Source: Actinomycetota bacterium (GTDB taxonomy: Bacteria > Actinomycetota > Actinomycetes > Actinomycetales > Microbacteriaceae). Taken from it: a stretch of DNA of 5,706 bases. A model generated the notes under the pieces. The model did not search any database and was not told the DNA's origin. It was given only the letters and a program-made list of their open reading frames with translations. Both the position numbers and the translations under genes were made by a program. Below are positions 1 through 5,706 of the stretch, in pieces. Position 1 is the stretch's first letter; each line of letters starts with the position of its first letter. The DNA is taken from positions 1-5,706 of the forward strand of contig WLFS01000038.1 of the NCBI GenBank assembly GCA_009703635.1, given 5' to 3'.

Positions 1-851
1 CCGAACTTCAAAATAGTTGAGTACTTGAACGTCTTTTGTAAGCGCTCGAAAAGCAGTGCTCCAACAACCGATGCTCCGGCCATGGTGGAGATAAGTATTC
101 CAAGACCCTCTGCATAGTCGAGGGCGTTGAAGTGAGCAGGAAGAACAACCATCTCGGTTGGAAGGTAAACCATTGCAAGTGTCATAACAAAGCTCAGTCC
201 CAACAAAACTGCTGGGGTTTTCAATATGGTTTTAGCTCCAAGGACTGTGTCCTGAAGCAAGCTACCAGTTTCAGAAACTCCGTCTCCCCTGGATTCTTTA
301 GTTCTAACGAAGAACAATGCTGTTGCGGAAAGTGTGGAGAAACAAGCAACAACATAGAAAACATCGAAGGGTCCAATCAAACCAATAAACAATGCGGCAA
401 CTGCAGGACCAATTGCAAAACCTGTTGCGAACACTGCTTCGTGAATTGAGTTAGCACGCTCAAGAGATAACCCGGAAGGTCCTGCAACATCGGGAATGAT
501 TGACTTTCTTGCAGTGCTAGAAGCTGGGCTAACAATTGCTCGGCCTAGTGCTAGTGCGACAAGTAGCGCGAAAGAAATCTCAATTGAGCTGTGTACAACA
601 GGAATTAGAAGAATGGTTAGCGCTGTCAGAACCTCAGAAATAAAGCCACTGATGCGCCTTCCAATGCGATCGATCAGAGTTCCAAGAATCGGACCAAAGA
701 AAATTCCAGGAATGGAAGTTAGAGCAACCAGTGCTCCAGCACTTGCAGCTGATCCCGTTATCTCAAGAGCTAGCCAGGGAAGCGCAATAAAAACCATTGA
801 GCCGGAAATAACGCTGGTGATGTTTGAAAGCTCAACTAATAAATAGGGCAA
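1..851 (-). CDS. MFS transporter, N-terminal part (3' end outside window)
   Basis: This is a major facilitator superfamily membrane transporter of the multidrug-efflux-like (MFS_3/MFS_1) kind; the substrate cannot be read from the sequence. The reading frame is open from codon 1 to the left edge (283 codons) and encodes alternating hydrophobic segments at about residues 9-30, 38-60, 70-86, 92-108, 140-160, 163-183, 216-236 and 250-270, so roughly the first eight of an expected twelve helices. Motif A between helices 2 and 3 is visible at residues 57-66 (GTLIDRIGRR). The ALPWLALEITGS stretch in helix 1 and the GP pair in helix 5 are also typical. I chose TTG at 851 because AAAAGGG lies 7 nt upstream and the protein then begins just before helix 1. 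An in-frame TTG at 875, directly after the pyrE stop, is the alternative. The gene follows pyrE by 24 nt on the same strand and is probably co-transcribed. Fold confidence is high; the start is moderate. Confidence 0.88.
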   Translation of the reverse strand, partial: MPYLLVELSNITSVISGSMVFIALPWLALEITGSAASAGALVALTSIPGIFFGPILGTLIDRIGRRISGFISEVLTALTILLIPVVHSSIEISFALLVALALGRAIVSPASSTARKSIIPDVAGPSGLSLERANSIHEAVFATGFAIGPAVAALFIGLIGPFDVFYVVACFSTLSATALFFVRTKESRGDGVSETGSLLQDTVLGAKTILKTPAVLLGLSFVMTLAMVYLPTEMVVLPAHFNALDYAEGLGILISTMAGASVVGALLFERLQKTFKYSTILKF

Positions 852-862
852 AGTGCTGCCCT
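845..862 (-). promoter_or_regulatory. Small hairpin over the MFS ribosome binding site and start
   Basis: On the minus strand AGGGCA (862-857) and TGCCCT (850-845) are perfectly complementary, with a 6-nt loop (GCACTT). The stem contains the GGG of the likely Shine-Dalgarno, and the TTG start codon spans the loop and 3' arm. A run of A precedes it and TATTTATT follows it, so it could act as a translation-gating stem or as a weak terminator/attenuator after pyrE. The stem is only 6 bp and could be chance. Confidence 0.35.
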
Positions 863-865
863 TTT
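859..865 (-). promoter_or_regulatory. Ribosome binding site deciding the MFS start
   Basis: On the minus strand the sequence AAAAGGG is followed by 7 nt and then TTG at 851. No comparable purine run precedes the other in-frame TTG at 875, so this site favours the 851 start. Its GGG lies inside the 5' arm of the hairpin at 845-862. Confidence 0.5.
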
Positions 866-875
866 GTCTGGCCAA

Positions 876-1436
876 TTACAAACCCAAGTCTGCGAGCGAA
901 ATAGCAAACAGATACCGGTAGCCGGCATCCTCGATTGCTTCACGTGCACCGGTAGCGCGATCAACAACTGTTGCAACCGCTAACACCGTTGCACCTGCTT
1001 TTTCTAAAGCTCTGGCTGCAGTCAAAGGAGAACCACCGGTAGTTGAAGTGTCCTCAAGGACAATTACCTTCTTGCCTGAAACATCAGGTCCTTCGACTTG
1101 TCTGCCCATGCCGTGATCTTTCGGAGCCTTGCGAACAACGAATGCGTCGATGGTTCTTCCCTGAGCTGATGCTTGGTGCATGATGGAGGTTGCCACCGGA
1201 TCTGCTCCCATGGTTAATCCGCCAACCGAGTCGTAATCTTTGAGCCCTGATTTATCCAAAAGCTCGAGCATCACCTTGCCAATAAGAGGTGCTGCTTCGT
1301 GGTGGAGAGTGGCCCTACGAAGATCAACGTAATAGTTGGCTTGAATGCCGCTGGAAAGTGTGACTGGCCCATGAATAACGGCTAGTTCCTTGATCAGCTC
1401 AACAAGGCGTGCTTTGGAAACCGGGGATTCGGACAT
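876..1436 (-). CDS. pyrE: Orotate phosphoribosyltransferase
   Basis: PyrE joins orotate to PRPP to give orotidine 5'-monophosphate and pyrophosphate, the fifth step of de novo pyrimidine synthesis, in the cytoplasm. The 186-residue length is normal for the actinobacterial form. The type I phosphoribosyltransferase PRPP-binding motif is at residues 124-136 (VIVLEDTSTTGGS). The catalytic-loop region RKAPKDHG is at 102-109, and the N-terminal part has the family pattern SSG...YYVDLRRATLHH (28-46). The C-terminus ends in DLGL, usual for this clade. The ATG at 1436 is 17 nt from the divergent xthA start. The only purine patch, AAGG at 1441-1438, sits 1 nt from the ATG, too close for a normal Shine-Dalgarno, which suggests leaderless initiation. 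It is unlinked here to other pyr genes. The stop TAA is followed, in the same frame, by the open frame of the MFS gene. Confidence 0.97.
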   Translation of the reverse strand: MSESPVSKARLVELIKELAVIHGPVTLSSGIQANYYVDLRRATLHHEAAPLIGKVMLELLDKSGLKDYDSVGGLTMGADPVATSIMHQASAQGRTIDAFVVRKAPKDHGMGRQVEGPDVSGKKVIVLEDTSTTGGSPLTAARALEKAGATVLAVATVVDRATGAREAIEDAGYRYLFAISLADLGL

Positions 1437-1440
1437 GCCT

Positions 1441-1446
1441 TAAGTT
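1441..1446 (+). promoter_or_regulatory. Candidate -10 box for leaderless xthA
   Basis: TAAGTT fits TANNNT and ends 6 nt before the xthA GTG, mirroring the pyrE arrangement across the same inverted repeat. The purine run AAGG at 1448-1451 is only 1 nt from the GTG, too close to act as a Shine-Dalgarno. No clear -35 is seen; TTGGAA at 1414-1419 lies 21 bp upstream, which is too far. Confidence 0.42.
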
Positions 1447-1448
1447 TA
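1443..1448 (-). promoter_or_regulatory. Candidate -10 box for leaderless pyrE
   Basis: On the minus strand TAAACT fits the TANNNT -10 consensus and ends 6 nt before the pyrE ATG. In Actinobacteria that spacing places the transcription start at or next to the A of the start codon, giving a leaderless mRNA. A -35 element is not convincing (TTCCAG at 1472-1467 is a weak match). This is inferred from spacing and motif only. Confidence 0.45.
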
Positions 1449-1452
1449 AGGA

Positions 1453-2226
1453 GTGAAGATAGCCACCTGGAACGTAAATTCGGTCAGAACCCGCGTTAAT
1501 CGGGTTATTGGCTTCCTAGAATCCAGTGGAACAGACGTTTTGGCTATGCAAGAGATCAAATGCAAGCCAGATCAGTTCCCTTATAAGGCTTTTGAGGATG
1601 CCGGCTACCAAATCACTATGCACGGTCTAAATCAGTGGAATGGTGTTGCTTTCGCAAGCAAGATCCCAGCTGAGGACATTGAAATCGGTTTTTCAGGAAT
1701 GCCTGAGTTCAAGCAAGTTCAGGAAGCTAGAGCTATCGCTGCAACCTTCGATGGGATTCGGCTTTGGAGTTTGTATGTTCCAAATGGTCGAACACTAGAT
1801 GATCCGCATTTTCCTTACAAACTCGAATGGCTTGATCGGTTAGCTGCCGTCACGGCAGAAACTTTAGAAAACGAGCCGGATGTGCCTTTGGCACTAATGG
1901 GCGATTTCAACATCGCGCCTTTAGATTCTGATGTTTGGGACATTAACTTTTTTGCAGGATCGACTCACGTCACACCGGAAGAGCGCCAAGCGTTCGAAGC
2001 TTTCGAACAAATTGGTTTGCAGGATGTCGTGAGGCCGCTTGTGCAAGATGGCTATACCTATTGGGATTACCAGCAGCTTCGTTTTCCAAGAAACGAAGGA
2101 ATGCGAATTGATTTCATCTTGGGATCTGAAGCCTTTGCGGAAAAAGTAAAGTCAGCCAGCATTGAACGCGATGAACGTAAAGGCGAAGGCCCGAGCGATC
2201 ATGTGCCAGTGGTTGTCGAGATTTAG
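1453..2226 (+). CDS. xthA: Exodeoxyribonuclease III / AP endonuclease
   Basis: This Mg2+-dependent DNA repair nuclease of the exonuclease-endonuclease-phosphatase fold cuts at abasic sites in base excision repair and trims blocked 3' ends. At 257 residues it is of normal length. The catalytic set is complete: N7 in TWNVNSVR (5-12), metal-binding E34 in MQEIKC (32-37), Y108 in LYVPNGR (107-113), D151 and N153 in GDFNIAP (150-156), RIDFIL (218-223), and D249-H250 in the SDH near the end. The start is GTG at 1453, because the family begins exactly with M-[KR]-[IL]-A-T-W-N and the next candidate would remove the catalytic Asn. The gene diverges from pyrE with 16 bp between starts and probably uses a leaderless mRNA. 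Its 3' end overlaps hspR on the opposite strand by 4 bp. Confidence 0.96.
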   Translation: MKIATWNVNSVRTRVNRVIGFLESSGTDVLAMQEIKCKPDQFPYKAFEDAGYQITMHGLNQWNGVAFASKIPAEDIEIGFSGMPEFKQVQEARAIAATFDGIRLWSLYVPNGRTLDDPHFPYKLEWLDRLAAVTAETLENEPDVPLALMGDFNIAPLDSDVWDINFFAGSTHVTPEERQAFEAFEQIGLQDVVRPLVQDGYTYWDYQQLRFPRNEGMRIDFILGSEAFAEKVKSASIERDERKGEGPSDHVPVVVEI

Positions 2227-2636
2227 CGAGCCCGCCACAAAACAACCTGTGTTGCTCTTGTTGGTCTTTTGCCAGCAGCCAAAGATTCGACTCCCTGATC
2301 GCCAGCTGCAAACACTCTCGCACCAGGTCGATTCATTAGTTCATTGGCTAGTGCTTGCTCAAGATCGCGAACGCGCTGCTTAAGCTCAGCGTTGTTGTTT
2401 TCTAATTCCAGAATTCTTTTGATTCCCTCGAGGGAAACTCCTTCAGCCGACAAAGCTGCAATCTGTCTTAGCTGAGCGACGTTGCGCATTGTGTAGCGAC
2501 GAGATTGACCCAAGGTCCTTCGAGGAGAAACCAAACCTAAGCGGTCATACTGACGAAGAGTTTGAGGATGCATCAGGGCAAGCTCTGCTGCGACCGAAAT
2601 CACAAACAGTGGTGTGTTCTCATCGAACTCAGCCAT
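2223..2636 (-). CDS. hspR: Heat-shock repressor HspR (MerR family)
   Basis: HspR represses the dnaK operon (and often clpB) by binding HAIR inverted repeats, typically with DnaK as co-repressor, so that loss of free DnaK during heat stress relieves repression. The 137-residue protein opens with the characteristic FVISVAAELALMHPQTLRQYD (11-31), the MerR helix-turn-helix, followed by the wing GLVSPRRTLGQSRRY (34-48). A helical region leads into a coiled coil at about 77-98 (leucine and acid rich). The tail is basic and ends in VVLWRAR, like the tails of known HspRs. ATG at 2636 is preceded by a strong AAAGGGG at 6 nt. It lies 17 nt downstream of the dnaJ stop and is probably the last gene of the operon, since its stop overlaps convergent xthA. 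No HAIR site was found inside the window; the expected one lies upstream of dnaK, beyond the right edge. Confidence 0.95.
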   Translation of the reverse strand: MAEFDENTPLFVISVAAELALMHPQTLRQYDRLGLVSPRRTLGQSRRYTMRNVAQLRQIAALSAEGVSLEGIKRILELENNNAELKQRVRDLEQALANELMNRPGARVFAAGDQGVESLAAGKRPTRATQVVLWRAR

Positions 2637-2642
2637 CAGCTA

Positions 2643-2649
2643 CCCCTTT
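2643..2649 (-). promoter_or_regulatory. Strong ribosome binding site of hspR
   Basis: On the minus strand AAAGGGG is followed by a 6-nt spacer and the hspR ATG at 2636. It is the best Shine-Dalgarno in the window, in contrast to the weak purine run before grpE, and it fixes the hspR start. Confidence 0.7.
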
Positions 2650-2652
2650 CCT

Positions 2653-3570
2653 TTATAGAAGTCCCGCTCGTGAGAGCAGGTCAGTTCTCGGGTCTTCGTC
2701 AGGCATAACTGCCTGGAAGTCTTGAAGTGCCTTCTTGGCTTTTTCAGACATGTGGGATGGGACCGCTACTTCAACAGTTGCTAGTAGGTCTCCGCGTGCG
2801 TTGCCTGCGTCAACTCCGCGACCTTGAATGCGAAGCACTCGACCGTTAGGACAACCTGGGTTGATCTTTAGCTTTACTGGTTCGCCGCCGAGTGTTGGAA
2901 CCAAAATGTTTGCACCAAGAGCTGCTTCAGTAAATGTCACAGGAACTGTGACGCGAAGGTTTGCTCCATCGCGAGTAAAGACTGGATGCGGCTTTACGCG
3001 CACGGTGATGATTAGATCTCCCGATGGTCCACCGTTTGGTGAAGGTCTTCCTTTGCCGCGAAGTTTGATTTTTTGACCATCTAGCACACCGGCTGGAATC
3101 TTTACATTCAGTGCTTCCATGCCCTGCAGGGCAAGTTTGATTGTTGCGCCTTTAATTGAGTCAATAAAGTCAATCGAAGTTCGTGCGGTTAGATCTACCC
3201 CTGCTGCTGGTCCAAAATCAAATCCGCCGCCAAAGCCTCCGGGAAATCCTCGACCTCCCCCACCAAACAAATTAGAAAAGACATCTTCGAATCCGCCACC
3301 TTGGCCTTGGCCGCCGGCTGTGAACCGGGCTCCGCCGCCCATGGCACGAACAGCGTCGTACTCTTTTCTTTGTTCTTTGTCTGATAAAACCGAAAAGGCT
3401 TCGCTGATCTCTTTGAACTTCGCTTCTGCTTTAGCGTCTCCTGGATTGGAATCCGGGTGGAACTGACGAGCTAGCTTTCGGTAAGTTTTTTTGATGTCAG
3501 CTTCTTGGGCGTCCTTAGCTACGCCAAGGATCTTATAGAAGTCCTTGTCTAGCCAGTCTTGAGATGCCAT
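2653..3570 (-). CDS. dnaJ: DnaJ co-chaperone, class B (no zinc finger)
   Basis: This Hsp40 co-chaperone delivers substrates to DnaK and stimulates its ATPase. It is 305 residues long. The J-domain spans about 9-75, with the essential HPD at 38-40. A glycine/phenylalanine-rich linker follows at about 77-120 and includes DVFSNLFGGG. The C-terminal substrate-binding barrels begin near 125, with a GVLDGQKIKLRGKG stretch and a PTLGGEPVKLKI stretch. The zinc-finger repeats (CxxCxGxG) of classical class A DnaJ are entirely absent: the protein has one cysteine, in NPGCPNG. It therefore resembles CbpA/DnaJ-class-B proteins, although it occupies the operon's dnaJ slot. The ATG at 3570 starts 4 nt after the grpE stop, with GAAGGA 10 nt upstream. 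The symbol reflects operon position; cbpA-type naming would be equally defensible. Confidence 0.93.
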   Translation of the reverse strand: MASQDWLDKDFYKILGVAKDAQEADIKKTYRKLARQFHPDSNPGDAKAEAKFKEISEAFSVLSDKEQRKEYDAVRAMGGGARFTAGGQGQGGGFEDVFSNLFGGGGRGFPGGFGGGFDFGPAAGVDLTARTSIDFIDSIKGATIKLALQGMEALNVKIPAGVLDGQKIKLRGKGRPSPNGGPSGDLIITVRVKPHPVFTRDGANLRVTVPVTFTEAALGANILVPTLGGEPVKLKINPGCPNGRVLRIQGRGVDAGNARGDLLATVEVAVPSHMSEKAKKALQDFQAVMPDEDPRTDLLSRAGLL

Positions 3571-3574
3571 CTAG

Positions 3575-4141
3575 CTATTTTCCTTCAGGAACCAATACTG
3601 AGACCATTGCTGGTCGAATCAGGCGATCTTCCAGCTGATAACCGGCTTCAATGACCTCATTGATTGTCGCTTCGGTGACCTCAGCGCTTGGGGTCTGAGC
3701 TAGGGCGTTGTGAAGTTCAGGATTGAACTTCTCACCCTTGGCACCAAAGCGCTTCAGGCCAAACTTCTCTCCGGCGCTTCGAAGTTTTGTCACAACCGCA
3801 ACAAAGGGCGATCCTTCAAGATCGCCGTGTGCTTCGGCGCGCTCAAGATCATCGAGTGCTGGAAGGAAAGAGCGAATGACTTCAGCAATGGCTGCGTTTC
3901 TAGACTGATCGCGGTCACGCTCCACGCGGGATTTGTAGTTAACAAATTCCGCCTGTAGGCGCTGCAAATCAGCAAGTAATTCAGCTTCTTTACTTATCGG
4001 TCCGGTTTCTTCAACCAGATCGGCAAGTTCTTGATCAAGTTCGTCAGAACCGCTAGCTTCATCGAGGTTGGCAGGCGGTGTGTCCGCCTGCCCCTCAATG
4101 TTTTCAGAAGCGTTTTCTGGGGAAGTGTTTTCCTCAGTCAT
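3575..4141 (-). CDS. grpE: GrpE, nucleotide exchange factor of DnaK
   Basis: GrpE dimers open the DnaK nucleotide-binding domain to release ADP, resetting the chaperone cycle; in some bacteria the long helix also acts as a thermosensor. The 188-residue protein has an acidic, probably disordered N-terminal tail (1-48) and a long coiled-coil helix at about 50-80 (ELLADLQRLQAEFVNYKSR, then a charged stretch). A short helical bundle follows with the pattern FLPALDDLERA. The C-terminal beta domain includes KFGLKRFGAKGEKFNPELHNA and ends LIRPAMVSVLVPEGK, all typical of GrpE. The ATG at 4141 shares its A with the dnaK stop (TAATG), so it is translationally coupled to dnaK. The upstream purine run AGAGAAGAAG is only a weak Shine-Dalgarno. 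Confidence 0.96.
   Translation of the reverse strand: MTEENTSPENASENIEGQADTPPANLDEASGSDELDQELADLVEETGPISKEAELLADLQRLQAEFVNYKSRVERDRDQSRNAAIAEVIRSFLPALDDLERAEAHGDLEGSPFVAVVTKLRSAGEKFGLKRFGAKGEKFNPELHNALAQTPSAEVTEATINEVIEAGYQLEDRLIRPAMVSVLVPEGK
3581..3586 (-). promoter_or_regulatory. Ribosome binding site of dnaJ
   Basis: GAAGGA on the minus strand lies in the last codons of grpE, 10 nt before the dnaJ ATG at 3570. The spacing is slightly long but usable, and ribosomes ending grpE at 3575 would stop almost on the dnaJ start, favouring coupled translation. Confidence 0.5.
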
Positions 4142-5706
4142 TACTTCTTCTCTGTCGTTGGTTCTTCGTCTACTACCTCTGCGTCAACAACGTCTTCGTT
4201 AGAAGATGTTGCATCGGCTGGAGTTTCTTCAGAGGCACTCGCATAGATTGCCTCTCCTAGTTTCTGGGAAGAGGTAACCAATTTCTCGTTAGCTGCCTTA
4301 ATAGCATCGATGTCTTCACCGGCAAGAGCTGTCTTTAGTGCATCGACGTCAGCCTGGACGTCGGTCTTGACATCCTCAGGAAGTTTTTCGTCGTTGTCCT
4401 TGATTAGCTTCTCGGTTTGGTAAACCATCTGCTCGGCAGTGTTCTTGGTTTCCTGCTCTTCACGACGCTTCTTGTCTTCAGCAGCGTGCTCTTCGGCTTC
4501 GCGAACCATGCGCTCAATGTCTTCCTTCGGAAGAGATGATCCTCCGGTGATTGTCATCGACTGCTCTTTAGCGGTTCCCTTGTCCTTAGCTGAAACGTGA
4601 ACGATACCGTTGGCGTCAATATCAAATGTCACTTCGATCTGTGGGATACCGCGTGGAGCTGGTGCGATACCGGTTAGTTCAAAGTTTCCAAGTGACTTGT
4701 TGTCCTTAGTGAACTCGCGCTCACCCTGGTACACCTGAATCGAAACCGAAGGCTGATTGTCATCAGCGGTTGTGAAGGTCTCTGATCTCTTGGTTGGGAT
4801 AGCAGTGTTGCGCTCAATCAACTTGGTCATGATGCCACCCTTGGTTTCGATTCCAAGAGACAGTGGCGTCACGTCGATAAGTAGAACGTCTTTACGCTCA
4901 CCCTTTAGAACACCAGCTTGCAATGACGCACCAACGGCAACAACCTCGTCAGGGTTTACACCCTTGTTCGGTTCTTTTCCTCCGGTTAGCGTTTTCACCA
5001 ATTCGGTGACTGCTGGCATACGAGTTGATCCACCAACAAGAACCACGTGTGCGATGTCGGCAACCTTTATTCCGGCTTCCTTGATCACATCGTTGAATGG
5101 CTTCTTGGTGCGCTCTAGTAGATCAGCGGTTAGCTGTTCGAACTGAGCTCTTGTGATTGTCTCGTCTAGGTTTGCAGGACCGTTCTCGGTTAGAGAAAGG
5201 TAAGGAAGCTGAATGTTTGCAGTTGTTGACTGCGACAGTTCCTTCTTTGCCTGCTCGGCTGCTTCCTTTAGACGCTGAAGTGCAATCTTGTCTTTGGAAA
5301 CATCAACACCGGTGGTGTCCTTGAACTTCTTGACTAGGTGATCAACAACTCTCTGGTCCCAGTCGTCTCCACCAAGGCGGTTATCACCTGAGGTTGCGCG
5401 AACCTGGATTGTTGAGAAGTCATCGTCTTTTCCTACTTCAAGAAGTGAAACATCGAATGTTCCACCACCTAGGTCGAATACCAAGATCAGTTCGTCTTGC
5501 TTGCCTTTATCTAGTCCGTAAGCAAGCGCTGCAGCAGTTGGTTCGTTGATGATACGTAGGACGTTTAGTCCTGCGATCTCTCCGGCGTCCTTTGTTGCCT
5601 GACGCTCAGCGTCGTTGAAGTAAGCAGGGACAGTGATGACCGCGTCGGTCACGCTCTCGCCCAGGTAAGTCTCCGCGTCGCGCTTTAGCTTTGCCAAAAT
5701 TCGAGC
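4141..5706 (-). CDS. dnaK: Chaperone DnaK (Hsp70), 5' end outside window
   Basis: DnaK is the ATP-dependent Hsp70 that binds exposed hydrophobic peptides, and it usually assists HspR as co-repressor. The visible part is 521 codons, in frame to the right edge. The actinobacterial protein is about 610-620 residues, so roughly 90 N-terminal residues, including the first Hsp70 signature, are missing. Numbering from the edge, [20 protein letters not shown] is at about 23-42 and [11 protein letters not shown] at 54-64. The phosphate-binding [10 protein letters not shown] is at 78-87, the third signature [13 protein letters not shown] at 221-233, and the interdomain linker with [12 protein letters not shown] at 274-285. 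The substrate-binding domain and helical lid follow, ending in an acidic tail ([16 protein letters not shown]). A TTG at 5697-5695 reads as Leu in [10 protein letters not shown] and is internal, not a start. Its stop overlaps the grpE start by 1 nt. Confidence 0.98.
   Translation of the reverse strand, partial: ARILAKLKRDAETYLGESVTDAVITVPAYFNDAERQATKDAGEIAGLNVLRIINEPTAAALAYGLDKGKQDELILVFDLGGGTFDVSLLEVGKDDDFSTIQVRATSGDNRLGGDDWDQRVVDHLVKKFKDTTGVDVSKDKIALQRLKEAAEQAKKELSQSTTANIQLPYLSLTENGPANLDETITRAQFEQLTADLLERTKKPFNDVIKEAGIKVADIAHVVLVGGSTRMPAVTELVKTLTGGKEPNKGVNPDEVVAVGASLQAGVLKGERKDVLLIDVTPLSLGIETKGGIMTKLIERNTAIPTKRSETFTTADDNQPSVSIQVYQGEREFTKDNKSLGNFELTGIAPAPRGIPQIEVTFDIDANGIVHVSAKDKGTAKEQSMTITGGSSLPKEDIERMVREAEEHAAEDKKRREEQETKNTAEQMVYQTEKLIKDNDEKLPEDVKTDVQADVDALKTALAGEDIDAIKAANEKLVTSSQKLGEAIYASASEETPADATSSNEDVVDAEVVDEEPTTEKK

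Larger units (their letters stand above)
1438..1451. repeat. 14-bp inverted repeat between divergent pyrE and xthA
   Basis: CCTTAA-GT-TTAAGG is a perfect inverted repeat with 6-bp arms and a 2-bp centre, filling nearly all of the 16-bp gap between the two start codons. Each outer edge is 1 nt from a start codon (ATG at 1436 on minus, GTG at 1453 on plus). It contains the candidate -10 boxes of both genes, and could also be a regulator's binding site. Confidence 0.7.

Noticed and set aside
132..449. Plus-strand 105-codon frame encoding a cysteine-rich peptide, and a second plus-strand frame at 496-846
   Set aside because: Both lie opposite the MFS transporter, whose minus-strand frame is open throughout with clear helices and motif A. 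The apparent Cys richness comes from reading reverse-complemented Ala/Thr/Val codons.
2351..2364. CTTGCTCAAG-like sequence within hspR as a HAIR half-site or autoregulatory operator
   Set aside because: It lacks the CTTGAGT-N7-ACTCAAG layout, lies well inside the hspR coding region encoding a coiled-coil segment, and is not near a promoter.
3119..3466. Plus-strand 115-codon frame with a proline-rich run
   Set aside because: It is antisense to the Gly/Phe-rich linker of dnaJ; GGN codons read backwards give Pro codons. It shows no ribosome binding site or domain.
2653..3544. 12-nt direct repeat TTATAGAAGTCC at 2653-2664 and 3533-3544, bracketing dnaJ
   Set aside because: About one 12-mer repeat is expected by chance in a window this size, and both copies lie in coding sequence (C-terminal Leu-Leu-stop and the FYKIL of the J-domain). 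There is no sign of recombination.
4757..5146. Plus-strand 129-codon frame opposite dnaK, with smaller plus-strand frames at 2828-3076, 3710-3958, 4031-4246 and 4078-4260
   Set aside because: All are shadows of dnaK, grpE or dnaJ, which have full conserved motifs on the minus strand.
5695..5697. Apparent start of dnaK at position 5697
   Set aside because: The codon is TTG inside [10 protein letters not shown], a conserved internal part of the Hsp70 ATPase domain. The frame stays open to the window edge, so the gene simply continues outside.

Overview
The window carries housekeeping genes of an actinobacterium. The order dnaK-grpE-dnaJ-hspR is the classic actinobacterial heat-shock operon, and both HspR and the PyrE sequence style are actinobacterial. 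Base composition looks moderate (by eye near 50% GC), low for the phylum. A low-GC Microbacteriaceae lineage, such as the small-genome freshwater Rhodoluna/Aquiluna type, would fit. That placement is inference from gene content and base composition, not from a search.

Layout, left to right. Positions 1-851 (minus) hold the N-terminal 283 codons of an MFS transporter that runs off the left edge. Positions 876-1436 (minus) are pyrE, directly upstream of the transporter and probably co-transcribed with it. Only 16 bp separate the pyrE start from the start of xthA (1453-2226, plus). That gap holds a 14-bp inverted repeat (1438-1451) with a candidate -10 box in each direction, each 6 nt from its start codon, which suggests back-to-back leaderless promoters. 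xthA runs convergently into hspR, and the two genes overlap by 4 bp at their stop codons. From 2223 to the right edge lies the heat-shock operon, all on the minus strand and transcribed right to left: dnaK (lacking about its first 90 residues), grpE, dnaJ, hspR. Junctions are tight: a 1-nt TAATG overlap, then 4 nt, then 17 bp or less.

How the genes work together: DnaK, GrpE and DnaJ form the ATP-driven Hsp70 cycle, and HspR is its likely repressor. The expected operator (HAIR, upstream of dnaK) and the operon promoter lie outside the window. PyrE makes OMP in pyrimidine synthesis, XthA repairs abasic and oxidised DNA ends, and the MFS protein is an efflux-like transporter of unknown substrate.

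Coding density is near total. No gene-free stretch exceeds 30 bp, and I see no RNA genes, CRISPR, mobile elements or tRNAs. I do not see a new biological system here. The points worth a second look are the shared divergent promoter, a hairpin over the transporter's start site, the zinc-finger-less DnaJ, and the terminator-less convergent overlap.
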